Shown: positions 24,301 through 35,704 of the stretch, in pieces
Position numbering within the stretch: position 1 is the stretch's first letter
Layout of the letters: each line of letters begins with the position of its first letter
NCBI RefSeq assembly: GCF_024868665.1
Contig: NC_079897.1
Coordinates: 1,783,349 to 1,847,348, forward strand
Length of the DNA stretch: 64,000 nt
Direction: 5' to 3'
Source: Triplophysa rosa
Lineage: Eukaryota > Chordata > Actinopteri > Cypriniformes > Nemacheilidae
Made by a program: the position numbers and the translations under genes
The notes under the pieces: generated by a model
Told to the model about the DNA's origin: nothing
Seen by the model: the letters and a program-made list of their open reading frames with translations, nothing else
Databases searched by the model: none

Positions 24301-24760
24301 GAGTAAACTAAAATAACCTTGGCTGGTACTACCGTATTCTCCATTCTGATCAGTCAGTGTAATAATTATTGGTCATGTAGAGCACTAATTCTGTACAATG
24401 ATCCTCTTCCTCAACAGACAGAAACCCCAGATATCCCATATCAAGAGCAGTGGAGAAGGTACGTACAGTAGGCTATATAAAGACCGGTTTCAGATTCCTC
24501 GGCTGGTTCTTTATTTTTCCACAACGTTCTTTTCTCTTTTCTGTAGGTGATCTGTCAGTCTGCTGTGAATGATCCTCATCATTGTCCTCCTCCTGAGTAC
24601 AGACTCCAACCGGTACCTTCTCTCGACTCCATTTGATCTCAAAACCGTATCAATGTGGCTCATCGCTGACTCTTTCTTGTGTTTTTCTTGTGTTCAGCCT
24701 GAACGCTGGACCGCTTTGCCTTACGTGAACACTCATGTGAGAAGAGCCACCACTGTGTGA
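18312..24760 (+). CDS. vsig10l: V-set and immunoglobulin domain-containing protein 10-like, type I membrane protein
   Basis: Exons: 18312-18357, 19120-19449, 19598-19870, 20108-20374, 21356-21601, 22062-22340, 22444-22536, 22612-22800, 23055-23156, 24418-24458, 24547-24612, 24698-24760; 664 residues, in frame. Order: signal peptide (LFDLIVLLFCVTG), Ig domains about residues 17-125, 126-216 and 217-305, a short Ig-like unit 306-387, Ig 388-480, FN3 481-574, a transmembrane helix in 575-608 (IILLLFVLAFIYCG) and a 56-residue tail with PPPEY. The first two Ig domains lack the usual cysteine pair; domains 3 and 5 have it. Many N-x-S/T sites. Membrane adhesion-type protein. Name chosen because etfb and lim2 flank it as in human 19q13.41; the Ig-FN3 layout alone would also suit other VSIG10 relatives. 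Confidence 0.82.
23283..23442 (+). repeat. Retroelement tail with L2/RSg-type 3' end
   Basis: Ends in TAAGTCGCTTTGGATAAAAG and CGTCTGCTAAATGAC followed by short AAATGTAAATGTAAA units. This is the common 3' tail of fish LINE/SINE copies. It lies in vsig10l intron 9. Confidence 0.75.
23574..23862. repeat. Dispersed palindromic element, second copy
   Basis: Ends are mirrored: AAAATGAAAATTCTGTCATC near 23585 and GATGACAGAATTTTCATTTT near 23822. The middle has GAATGGGGTCCAGT. It belongs to the same family as 17083-17312 and lies in vsig10l intron 9. Confidence 0.85.
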
Positions 24761-24761
24761 T

Positions 24762-24783
24762 TCATCATCATCATCATCATCAT
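24762..24783. repeat. (TCA)n microsatellite
   Basis: Seven tandem TCA units directly after the vsig10l stop codon. The region onward to about 25700 is intergenic with no gene seen. Confidence 0.9.
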
Positions 24784-25699
24784 TTATGGACATAATGTAC
24801 CCAGTAAATTCACTGATGGACTGATTTTACAGCTGTGAGCCGGTGAGTTCACAGCGTCAAGAAATGTGTCTTTTCACAACGTAAATGCTGCCCGATAGAG
24901 GAAAATCACAATCGGGTCATATTTTTATGAAAGTTTGATGCTTTATGCAACTTGAAAACAAGCTTTCATCATATACATCAGCGTTGAAAACTTTCTCCTA
25001 CCTTGATTTACATCAGTAAGCTTATAGGCCTAATAATGATCGATGTGATTTTATGAGAACTGTCAGAAAATGATCAGTAGTTTTTTCCCCCCAGTGTATA
25101 TCAGTGATATTTGATCACATTTATTGATTAAACATGTTTGATGATTGATCTTTTTTCCCCGGAAGAGATCTCAGTGTCTGACATGATTGACTACCATAGT
25201 TGGAACATAATTGAACACAAAATGAGATATTTTGAAGAATTTAGGAAAGGGCACTTTGACTACCATTTTAATTGTTCCTACTAAAACCTAATACCGTCGC
25301 CTGTAGGCTATGTCAGGTCAAAACGAGTCAACTTCATGCTGTAGAAAATCATCTGTTGTGTGTTCACGACCACTAACGTGTGTGTATTCGGTCACGGTGT
25401 GTAGCCGCGTCCGCAGTGAATCCAAATGTGACCCGCTCAGGCGCTCACCTTGTGCTGAATGAAAGTGCGCGCTTCAGCATGTTGTATTGACAGCAGCAGT
25501 AATGCAGCCTCTGCACATCCACAGTTCCAGAATGACCAATACAACAACAAAAAGACTCGATGGTCTTCTTTTATCCACCCTTCCCCATCCGAACCCTGAG
25601 CGCGCAACCGTCACGCGCCTCGGGCGCCCACAAGCGCATTTGTTCTGTTTTAATAGATTTTGCCACCATCGACAGAAAAGCAGAGAGGATAACTTTTTG

Positions 25700-25821
25700 G
25701 AATTTGGCCTAGCAGGTCCTCTTTGACGTTACGCTCGCGGCGGACTCTCACTTTCTCTCTCTCGCTCTTTCCCTCCGGGAAGGTCCACGCTTAAGCAGGT
25801 TTATTTTCCTGAAGACCCCAG
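25700..25821 (+). other. lim2: Probable non-coding first exon of lim2
   Basis: A pyrimidine-rich stretch (TCTCTCTCTCGCTC) leads to a strong donor CCCCAG/GTAAGAAT at 25821/25822. The lim2 coding exon begins with an acceptor directly before its ATG (TTTTCCTCAG/GATG), so an upstream untranslated exon is required and this is the best candidate. The left edge is a guess. Confidence 0.45.
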
Positions 25822-26527
25822 GTAAGAATCATCCTGACATCTTCAGCCGAGAAGTCACCGACTGATTCAAGTGCGATGGCTTTCAGGATGAAGGTGCACG
25901 GCCATCAAAAGATAGACTGACCTTTTGAATTTGTAAAAAAAGTTGTGTTTCTTCAAAACTTGTTGAAGTGTAGTTTTATGTCCAGGATCCAAACATCTAT
26001 GTCTGCAGTTCTTTTCATGGTCATTTTTTTGTTAGAAATTGTATTATCAGCATAACATTTTAAGTTTTTAAAGATTTTTTAAAGAATGTCTTTGTATTCG
26101 TTATTTCCCTCTGTAATAACTTGACTTTTTGTCTTTATAAAGAGATGTTATTTTGAGACTGATTATAAAACCTAAAGTGTAAACCCATTTTGGATTTGTT
26201 TTAAAACATAATATTTTGGAAGCTATTAGGTCCAGAATCACTTTCTTGGTAGTTTTTTTGGGGGTCATTATGTTGTATTTTACATGTAACAAGTACACTT
26301 CTGTTTATATATTGTGTGTTTTCACTGAATGTTGTTTGTGTTTATGGAAAATGAAAGACATCAAGATTACAATCACTTAGTAGTGTTAATGCTGTTTTTC
26401 CTTGTAAAACTTTGATGTTGCATTGCTTTTTTGTGGTGATAACAGTGAGTTTCAATCTGTAATTCATAACACTGAGCTTTCCATTAATATTAGTCAAGTA
26501 AATGCCATTAAATGGCAGAGAGCGCAT

Positions 26528-26800
26528 TTAAAGGCATAGTTCACCTAAAAAAAATCTGTCATCATTTATTCACTATCATGCATGTAAACCTGTATGTGAC
26601 TCTTTTTTCTGTGCAACACAAAAGAAGATATTTTGAGAAATGTCTTAGTGGTTTTGTGTTCATACAATGGAAGTCAATGGGGTTCAGTGTTGTTTGGTTA
26701 TCCACATTCTTCAAAATATCTTCTTTTGTGTTCTGAAGAAGAAAGAAACGCATGCAGGTATGAAATGACATGAGGGTGAATAAATACATTTACGAGATTT
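26528..26800. repeat. Dispersed palindromic element, third copy
   Basis: Starts GCATAGTTCACCTAAAAAA and TCTGTCATCATTTATTCAC, with CATACAATGGAAGTCAATGG in the middle and ATGACATGAGGGTGAATAAA at the end. It lies within the 5' UTR intron of lim2. Confidence 0.85.
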
Positions 26801-26895
26801 AAAAGAGATTTCTGTGTGTAGTTGAGCAATTGTTCACTTAAATGTATCTAATACGTTTACCCGGTGTGTGTTAAGTCGCCACAGTTTTCCTCAGG

Positions 26896-28702
26896 ATGTA
26901 CAGTTTCATGGGAGGGGGTTTGTTCTGTGCCATCGTGGGCAACATCCTGCTGGTGGTCTCCACGGCGACGGACTACTGGATGCAGTACAGGCTGTCGGGC
27001 AGCTTCGCTCATCAGGGCCTGTGGAGATACTGCATGTCCGGCAAATGCTACACACAGACCGACAGTATCGGTGAGCGACTTTGTGTCTGTGGTTACACAA
27101 ATATGACTTCTCAGAAAGGTTTAAAGTGATGCAATTTCCTAACCGGTTTAACTCGGATATAATGTCAGAAGAGGAAGTTGAATCATACAGTATGTAAAAA
27201 AGGAATATTAAAAATAAAAGTGTGGTCTTAAATAATAAGCTAGAGTTTTATAAGGGTTAAGGGTTCCTGATGAAGAAACGTCCATTTTTCAGCGGTTTGT
27301 GATTACTGGATGATGATTTTATGAATCATTTGACAGAGGGACGGAAGGTGTTCTTCACTCTTTCTGTGTGATTCCAGCTTACTGGAACGCCACCCGGGCC
27401 TTCATGATCCTGTCTGCCATGTCGTGCTTTGCTGGAATCATTGCAGGAATTCTCTCCTTCGCTTACTTCTCCGCCTTTGAGAGATTCAACCGTTCCTTTG
27501 CTGCAGGAATCATGTTTTTTGTTTCCAGTAAGTCATTTCTCTTTAGGTCATTTGTTTGCATACACATGTTGCCCAATAACGTCTCGTAGTCGCGCTTTAC
27601 AGGAATCAGAAAACAAACCTTGAGCATGTTCTGTCTCTAACACGGCAGGTTTATGCAGATCTAAAAAAAAAAGTGTTCATGTTTATTTTAAATCTGATGG
27701 CAAATGTGGTTGTCTGCTTCTTCTTTATCCAGAAGCATCGACATAACCTCACACCTTCAGTGATGGTGTGAACACTATGACGTCTAGCTTAGTGTAGTGC
27801 TTATTAGTGTTACAGACACGAAAGATCACACAAGAACTCTTGCATATGAATAAAATATGAGTATTAAGTTGAATTTAAAGCAAGTTAGACTTTACACCTC
27901 TCTCCGAGATGTTCCATAATAATGTAGTTTAAAAGCTGCCTTAAACATTTTCATTAAATCAAACTGGCCTTCCTTAAACTGAAATTATATTAAACTGACA
28001 TTTGTAATCGAAGAATGTGTTAAAATGACTAGATGTGTTTGTTTTCACAAAAACTCATTTACAGTCATTTCTGTCGTAAACCCAGTCATCTTAAATAATC
28101 CATATGTTTTATATGATCAAGATATGAAATCATAAACATAACTCTGTATGTAGGATAAATAAAAATAGACCAAAGCGTTATATATATTTTTAATCTCGAT
28201 GATTTCTCTTCCAGCGCTCTTTGTTCTTCTCGCTATGGCAATCTACACGGGGGTGACCGTCAACTTCCTCGGAAAGCGCTTCGGCGATTGGCGTTTCTCC
28301 TGGTCGTACATACTGGGCTGGGTGGCTTTGCTCATGACATTTTTCGCAGGTCAGTAAAGATCGGATACAAACACAGAACGCCCGAGAGCTGTTATCTCGT
28401 GAATGTTGTCTCTTTCTTCAATATCTGTTTTTAAATCCATGTTGAAAACTTACCTTTTTGATCTAGCGTTTTATCATTGACTACTTTTATTGTATTGTTT
28501 TCTTTGAGTAATTATTTTGTGTTGTCTTATTTGAACTGTTTTTATTGTGCAGCACATTGATCAACCCATGGTTGTGTTTAATAGTGCTATATAAATCAAA
28601 TTGACATTGACATGAAACAAACGTGTTTTGTTTTTTGCAGGTATATTCTACATGTGTGCCTACAGGATGCATGAATGCAGAAGAGTGGCCGGACCTCGCT
28701 AG
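26896..28702 (+). CDS. lim2: Lens intrinsic membrane protein 2 (MP20/MP19)
   Basis: Exons: 26896-27070, 27378-27527, 28215-28349, 28641-28702; 173 residues, the same length as the human protein. It belongs to the claudin/PMP22 superfamily with four membrane helices. The first extracellular loop has the family signature GLW-x2-C-x4-C (Gly41-Leu42-Trp43, Cys46, Cys51) and the glycosylation site NAT at 62. Conserved stretches include MYSFMGGGLFCA, YWMQYRLSGSFAHQGLWRYC, AYWNATRAFMI, GKRFGDWRFSWSYILGWVA and YMCAYRMHECRR. MP20 acts at lens fibre cell junctions. All splice junctions are GT-AG and keep phase. AATAAA at 28830-28835 is a likely poly(A) signal. Confidence 0.97.
28420..28612 (+). repeat. 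LINE-type 3' tail in lim2 intron 3
   Basis: Has the pattern TTTTATTGTGCAGCACATTG, then GTGCTATATAAATCAAATTG and ACATTGACATG, which is the 3' end of a non-LTR retroelement widespread in fish. A related tail in reverse lies at about 500-560 and its mirror near 7025-7085. Confidence 0.6.
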
Positions 28703-30339
28703 AGCCAATCGAAGCAAACATAGATTGTATATTAAGGTGTGCATGGCTTGGTTTCACAAACTGGGTTTAGATTAAACCAGGAGTAGGTCTTAATTAGGAC
28801 AGTTCTATCATTCTATTAATGTGACTTGAAATAAAACATTTTGGCAATTCCAGCGTTATGGACGTGACATTTTGCGTTATGGACGTGACATAAAAATGCT
28901 CAGAGAATGAATTTGTTACGATTATATTGAACCATCTGTTTATATTTTACTGAACCCTTGTGATAGAGTCTAAGCATCAAAAAATCAATCTATGAAAAAA
29001 ATATATATTTAAAAAAGGGAAATAAACACACGTTATGGATGTGACAAAAAAAAGGACGATAAACTTTGTAGGATTTCTATAAAATAAAACGCACGCCCCT
29101 GAAGCAATAATACCCAATGAATGGAGAAGGGCTGCCTCTTTATAGAACATAAAATAGTTAGTTACTTTATATTCATTTTCATGTGTCCATTTATGAGGAA
29201 TATGTAGCGTTATGGATGTGACAATCCTGAAAATGGCACTTACCTGACTATGAAAAGTCATGCACTAAAAATAAAACAAATGCTTTACAAATTTGAAGAG
29301 AGATCTCACATGGGTATTTGAACCACCAAATGTTAAAATCTGTAGTAAAAACTGCTGGTAAAAACTTGGTTTTTACCAGGTTTTAAGGTTGACATTTTCG
29401 CGGAATTGCCCATTACTGGTGGGCATCTTGAAACAAAACAATGGCACTATTTTATGATCCTCAGGTAAGAAAGCACAAATACATGAATTTTAATCTGGGA
29501 ATAAATTGCCCTTAGATCTTGTCTGTGAAACCAGGCCTGAAAATGAGACCGCCAATCTAATCCTGTTTAAAAAGTGAAAGTAATTGACACAAGAAGTTTG
29601 CAACGTTTCTTCAATCTTTATTCACCCTTACATCTGAGATGTAATTATATTCCATAATCCAAAACTCAATGATGTTTCACGTACAGACACAACATCTCAA
29701 ATAAATGTTCCGATTATTCACCTGTCATTCTGTGTGTTTATTGTTCGAGATACATCAGCTGGATGCATATTTACTTCTTTAAGCTATAACTACTATATAG
29801 TAAACATTTTTACAAGGCAACATGTTAAATGCTACCGCGTTTTTAAGTTGTTTTGGAGAAAAGCATCTGGTGGATAAACTAAATGTCATTTTTCCAGATG
29901 AAATAAATTATGTGAATTTTAATAGCGGACTTTAAAACCCTGGCCAACCTAAGCCCAGTCTGGGCTTGAGGACTTGCAATAGTTTTCAAAATATAAAACT
30001 GAGATTTAAGATTGAGGTTTCTCAAGAGACGAGAGAGGTTATTTGAGCTCATTGTTTATGAGAAGCAATTATTTGCTATGTTGTACCATTCAAGAACAAA
30101 ATTTGAAATGCAAATTTAAGTTATTGATTCTTTAAAAATGGATGAATATTTTAAATTGTATAATAAAATGTACTATTGAAAACACTATTTAAACAAACCA
30201 CATGACTTGCCATAAAGTCACGTCATAACATTGTGATGAATGACAACTAAGACGAATATGTTCAAGGAACCTTCTCATCAAGTTATAAAACCGTCAAACG
30301 TTCTACTTACAATGTACGTACAAACATTTTTACACCAAT
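28703..30339. other. lim2 3' side and intergenic DNA with four copies of a 15-bp motif
   Basis: GTTATGGAYGTGACA occurs at 28855-28869, 28876-28890, 29032-29046 and 29209-29223, always on plus. Otherwise the sequence is AT-rich and no gene was recognised. Confidence 0.7.
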
Positions 30340-30347
30340 GTTTAGCA

Positions 30348-31608
30348 CAGTGGTTCCCAAAGTGGGTGCCGTGTATGAATGTAACGTTACTGCACATGCT
30401 CTTAAGCAGTGGTTCTCAAACTTTTCCGTTGTAAGGCCCCCTTTGTGTTAAGTGCATCGCTTTGCGGCCCCCCATATAAAGACGTATAATCTTAAACTTA
30501 GAATTTTAATTCAACCAAAAACATTCAGTTATACAATGCTGGAACCTCAATTCGTTTGGTTGGTGGTGTCATTTTTCTGATGTTTGATTGCATAAAATCT
30601 ATGATAAATTTCTATATTTCATAAAATGCCACAAAATCTGTGGCCCCCCTGGATCCATCTTGGGGTCCCCCAGGGGGCCACGGCCCCCAGTTTGAGAACC
30701 ACTGCTCTTAAGATTGCTGAAGGCGAACAGAAATGAGACTTATAGCTCCTGCTTGGAGCTCGTCAGAAAAACGAGTGAAACACACACACAATCACAGATA
30801 TTTACCAAATAATACGTCATTAATAGCGGTTCACTTCCTCGATTTGGTACGATTGCGTTCATATCAGCAGCAAAGCGTACTGGAGTTCACGTGAACCGCA
30901 CCCAGACCTCTGCGGACTCGGGTACAGTTCGCGGGTGTGCGCCCGGGTTCAGAAGACAGTTCACATCACCCAAACGAACCGATGACGTTAATCGAACCCG
31001 GGTGCGCACCAAAAGTGCTAATGTGAAACCGCCAGACTGCGCCGTCAGTGTGCTGTTGCGGTTTTCAATTTACGTGAAAAACAAAATGCGCCTGTCAGAT
31101 CCACAGTCTACCCCTGTATCAAGAGACTGTGCTCCCAAAAGCATTAAAATACCCATAACACAGTTCCATCACGCACGGGTATTTTAGTTTCCTTTTTAGG
31201 TCGTAAGGTCAAGTTTGAACAAAGCAAATAAGAACCTAAAGAAAAATGTAATGCGAGTTGTTTATTAATATTTAAAGAATTAAGTATCAATCTTTATTCT
31301 AATGTCTTTTGATCCAATGATTCCCACATACAGCAAATGGTTCATATCAGTCTATAAGATTTGTTTACGCGTGTCATGGAGTTGTAATTGACAGCTGGTT
31401 AATTGAAATGATTTGTTTCACCTCATATAACGTCCGCTGTAATGCATTTGTAATAAATTCATGCAGCTGTTTTATACTTCATTTGTTGTTTGCTCATCTG
31501 GATTTCATTTTATATAGTATGTATGTACGCATGTACATTTAGTTCAATCAGGGTTGGGGTGAACACTACAAACGGGTGCCTTGCCTTCAAAAAGTTTGGG
31601 AACCACTG
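30348..31608. mobile_element. Non-autonomous hAT element, 1261 bp, with a nested hAT MITE
   Basis: Terminal repeats are CAGTGGTTCCCAAA and TTTGGGAACCACTG. They are flanked by GTTTAGCA (30340-30347) and GTTTATCG (31609-31616), an 8-bp target duplication with two changes, as expected for hAT. The interior has a GC-rich palindromic part (GAACCCGGGTGCGCACC near 30995) but no transposase. The element stops 31 bp before the receptor stop codon at 31640. Confidence 0.85.
30407..30704. mobile_element. hAT-type MITE copy 3, inside the larger hAT element
   Basis: Terminal repeats are CAGTGGTTCTCAAACT and AGTTTGAGAACCACTG. CTCTTAAG stands perfectly on both sides (30399-30406 and 30705-30712), the 8-bp duplication of hAT transposition. 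The body is the reverse orientation of 10426-10672. It is 298 bp. Confidence 0.95.
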
Positions 31609-31639
31609 GTTTATCGTGTAATATTGATAAAATGCTCCT

Positions 31640-32596
31640 TTAAGAAGTGCCAGAGTTTTTTGGATAACAATTTGTAACGTGGCTCATCTCAGCCGTTGTG
31701 TCTTTGGCTTTCCATTGTCTAAAGCGCATCACCTTCAAAAAAGACATTCTGGTTGTATCGCGGAACGTTGAGGAGGAGAAGTAGAAGACGATGGGATCCA
31801 GACATGTGTTGAGGGTGCTGAGCAAGAGCGTGTAGTATCTCCACTCCGGACTTTTGTTGCTGCTGTACCCCACCAGATGAGAGGTGTTATACGGTAAAAA
31901 ACACAGAAGAAAAATACTCAGCGTGCACAACGCCATGCCAATGGCTCTCTGCTTCTTCTCTTTGGTTATGTGAGGTCTGGTGTACAGAATGTAGATACAG
32001 TTGATGTAACAGAAAACACAAACCAAGAGCGGCACCATGTACAGAACCACGAAAAACTCAAGGCGCACCGACAACAAAATCCTTTTCTGCTTTTCTGTGA
32101 AGTCCTCGTAGCAGACGGTTTTTGGAGCGGTGCCGTTCGCGGTGCCATTGGTCTCTTGCATGTGGACAGTGATAAATACGATGCTGCAGTGAGAGGCAGA
32201 GATGAGCCAGATGAGAACGCTGCCGGCCGTGGCGTACATCGGCCTGCGTCTCTGTCTGTATTTGAAAGGAAAGGCCAGGCCTAAATAACGGTTCACGCCG
32301 ATGGCCATGAGTAACAGGGAGCTGGTGTAAATCGTAGTAAAAAATACATAGGAAGAAATGGAACACAAGGTCTGCGGTAGGTACCACTTCATGCCCACGG
32401 CGGCCTCGTACATCTTGAAGGGCAGGAAGATGAGGAAGAGGAGATCAGAAACGGTCAGGTTGAAGAGCAGCACGTCATTCGGACTGGGTTTGTCTCCCAG
32501 TTTCTTAAAGAACGTGCACATGGCCAGAAGATTGGCTGGTAGTCCGATCAGAAACGAAAAAACGTAGACGGACAGAATTACCCACTGGTTTACCAT
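31640..32596 (-). CDS. ffar2/3-like: Free fatty acid receptor (FFAR2/3-like) GPCR
   Basis: Single-exon 318-residue class A receptor, as is usual for FFARs. Seven hydrophobic segments are present, beginning WVILSVYVFSFLIGLPANLL. Residues that bind the carboxylate in mammalian FFAR2 appear conserved: Arg178 in SVRLE (human Arg180), Arg253 in EWRYY (Arg255), His240 in NTSHLVGY (His242) and His136 in SASHCSI (His140). The Cys78-Cys162 pair fits the extracellular disulfide, and NGT sites lie at 150 and 154. The TM3 motif is VNRY instead of ERY/DRY. The C-terminal tail is short and Ser/Thr-rich. These receptors sense short-chain fatty acids at the cell surface through Gi/Gq. Which of the expanded fish paralogues it is cannot be told. 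Divergent from nek10. Confidence 0.93.
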   Translation of the reverse strand: MVNQWVILSVYVFSFLIGLPANLLAMCTFFKKLGDKPSPNDVLLFNLTVSDLLFLIFLPFKMYEAAVGMKWYLPQTLCSISSYVFFTTIYTSSLLLMAIGVNRYLGLAFPFKYRQRRRPMYATAGSVLIWLISASHCSIVFITVHMQETNGTANGTAPKTVCYEDFTEKQKRILLSVRLEFFVVLYMVPLLVCVFCYINCIYILYTRPHITKEKKQRAIGMALCTLSIFLLCFLPYNTSHLVGYSSNKSPEWRYYTLLLSTLNTCLDPIVFYFSSSTFRDTTRMSFLKVMRFRQWKAKDTTAEMSHVTNCYPKNSGTS

Positions 32597-35500
32597 TTTG
32601 TAAATGGAAGATGTCTGGGGAAAAATGAGAGGTTCATTTGCATTATATCACTGTATATTATATTGTATTATATTATGTATTTTTATATGTTTTTTAAGTA
32701 CAATCAAACATACTTGAGTAGACGTGAAAACATTTCACATTTAAAAATAGCACACACTTAAAGTTTATTTTAAGAACCATTTGTGACCCAGTCTGTGAAA
32801 ACCCAGCTAAACTCGTTTTTTGGTGATTTACTGTTTCCAGCCGACATAAAATCAACCATCATGTTAAGAACATTCTGTGAAAATATAATCTTGATATCTT
32901 TAGAAATTGAAATTATAGTCAAATTAATGGTTGAAATTAAACTCGCTTGTTCTCTCAGAATTATATTTTGAAACTTTAGCCTGCACGGTTTTCACAGATT
33001 GGGTCCCATTTCTTTCTTTGTTTATAATCTTAAAACCCCTTTTCCACTATGAAGAACCTTTTGTGAAACAGATTCTTCAGATATGAAAGGTTTTCTATGG
33101 AACCTTTCGGCCAAAAATGATTCCTCTATGGCACCTTTTAAAGTGAAAGTTAAAATGACTTTAATAGCTCATTTTATTAATTGAACATTTCTGGCAAAAA
33201 AGAATTCGGAAATCCATGTCCAAGTCCATGTTCATACCTATTCTTACATGTGTTTACAAAATTGATTTATCGAATAGGCCTATATGAAATTATATGTGTA
33301 AACTAAAAAAACACGTATTAATTGTATAATTCATATCAAATCGGTCAAAAAGTATGACAATGTTTGTAAGGTTGAGCATGCATGCACACAGTCATGTGGC
33401 CAAAGATAGGCTATAATGATTTTGAAATTTCTCAATGCACTACAGTTAATGTTTTTACATTATTTTGTTTTTACATTATTATTATCATTACATTTCATTT
33501 CATGGTTTATTTATGTTTTTATTATTATTATTACGTGACATCATTTGTTGAGATTAGAAAATTAAATAAATATATTTAAAAAGCTTCTTGTACTTGCCAC
33601 AAGCGTCCCACTGTAGTCTGCTTTCTCTGGACAGTTTTATTCCCATAGAGGTTACTAATGGATGTATTGATCACAGTTCAGTGTTTGATGAGGAGATTCT
33701 TATGTAATGTGTCTTGTGTAATGTATTCTTATGTTTGGATTATACTGTAGACGTTAGCCACAGTGTAAAAGCTAAAATTTAACTGAAATGCAAAACTCAG
33801 AAGGCATGTTGAATAATATCAATATTGAAAACTAAAATGCAAATCTAAACGCAAACAAACATTGTTGTAGCACATTTGGCTTCAAAGAAACTGGAAATAG
33901 TCCAAAAGTACTTTTCCATTTCATTTTCATTCATTTTGGTTTATCTTACCTTGAATTGGGTGATGAAATTACAGTTGCTCTGAGATAATAGATAATAGGC
34001 TACCAGATAAAAGAACGGTACAAGACAAGTGCATATTACAGTCAGTCATGCGTCCCAGTTTCTTTTTACTTTTGACAGGGTTTTAAGATGAGTCAGAGAG
34101 ATGAGTTTGATAAGCGGATGTTCAGTTGACCAATTTAACATAGGACCCCTTTAGGAAGGAAGGAGTTCTGCAGTGTCATATTAATATCTTTGCATCTCTG
34201 AATGTTTCACTAGAATGACTTTCTCTGCCAAAATAACCTTCTATAGAAATGTGACGTTCAGTAAAGGTTGTCTAACCTATAGCAACAGTGACCATGGGGG
34301 TGAAGCTACGTCCGGTCAATTCTCATCTGTGGTCTGGAGGCACACCCACAGTGATGTGACGCAGGCTTTGTTCTTGTGATTTCAGTGGCCACATGGTGTG
34401 ATAAGATCAAATGTCACAAAATCGCCACCATTGTAACTGATGACGATTGTTGTCTTGTCAAACATTTAATCTACACGTCTTGTTGACTAAAATAACTACA
34501 TAGTCATTTAAAAATGAGCATGCTGTGCTGAACATATAGATGGAAAAGTGTTTCGGCTCATAACAGAAGTACAGTTTCACTTCATTTTTGCATTACAATG
34601 GGCCTATTAATTGTACGCTGACAGGTGTGACAGAAATGCAAGGTAAAAAATAAGAAGGTATTTTTTCATGTCGAAAGAAATAAACCATGGTAGGAGTTAC
34701 TGTTTGACTTGCTGTCCTTCACGAAGTATCGCGGGAGCAGACTGCCTGCGTGTGCTATCGCTTCGCTCTCGCGGTACTTTGACGTCACGCACCAATCGGT
34801 CCCCATAAAGTCAAACATACCGTATACATATAGTTGCATGAAATGGCGCCTGCTTAGCTTTTTATTCATTATCGTTATGTTGTACTCTGGTGTCAATTTA
34901 TTTTCTTGTATTGCTTTGAATGTATATTTTTTATTGAATCGTTGGGGTTTAGGGCATTAATAAAAACAAAACACGTCCGCTATTTTTTATTTTTTTTGGG
35001 GGGGGGATATGGTAACAGTTGACCTTCATTGCATATCTATTGTGGCTTTTGTGATCAGTGGAAAAACAGAAGTCACCTCATCACGGAATGTGTCGAGGTG
35101 GATCACCATAGTAACCGCAGACGCCTCAACATCGCGTCGTCTCATTGGCCTCTGTGTGTGTTCACGTTCCTGATTCGAGCTCCTCTGTGATGTAGTCTGA
35201 AAAAACACACAGAAATACACACTCTTTTCGACCTTGGGCTTCTTCAACCATGAGATTATATTCTGTGGAATATTTCTGAGCCATACAGGTGAGAAGATGT
35301 CGTTCATAGAGCGGAATAATAGTTCACTTAAAATATACTACTTCAAACGAAGATAGGTCAAGGATAGGCTATTTTTCACGTTGAAATAACAAAATTATAG
35401 AAATCAGATTCAAACGATAAACAGATTATATAAAACATACAAAACACGTGCCTCGGCGCTTTGTGTGTCATCTATTGTATCACGTGCATAGATAATGTGA

Positions 35501-35704
35501 TATACTACACTTGCGTACACTTGCTAGGACACCTGTGTGAACGTGAGGAGTACTGACCTCATACATCACCTCAATTTCTGCAGAATCTTTTCTACAAAGG
35601 GTAGAAAACACGATTGAAGTCAGAAAGTCTTCCACACAAAAAGAGGTTTCATAGTATTTCTCATCTTGTCAACCTTCAGACATGAAAGTGAAGCCTGGAT
35701 CACC
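32597..35704. other. Intergenic region between divergent ffar and nek10
   Basis: AT-rich. It holds the upstream regions of both genes. An ATG at 35682 opens a frame overlapping the nek10 start in a different frame. No other gene or well-defined repeat was recognised. Confidence 0.55.

Noticed and set aside
12544..28702. The mir-99b/let-7e/mir-125a cluster known from human 19q13.41
   Set aside because: No stretch matching TGAGGTAGGAGGTTG, CCCTGAGACCCT or ACCCGTAGAACCGA was noticed by eye; a proper search was not possible.
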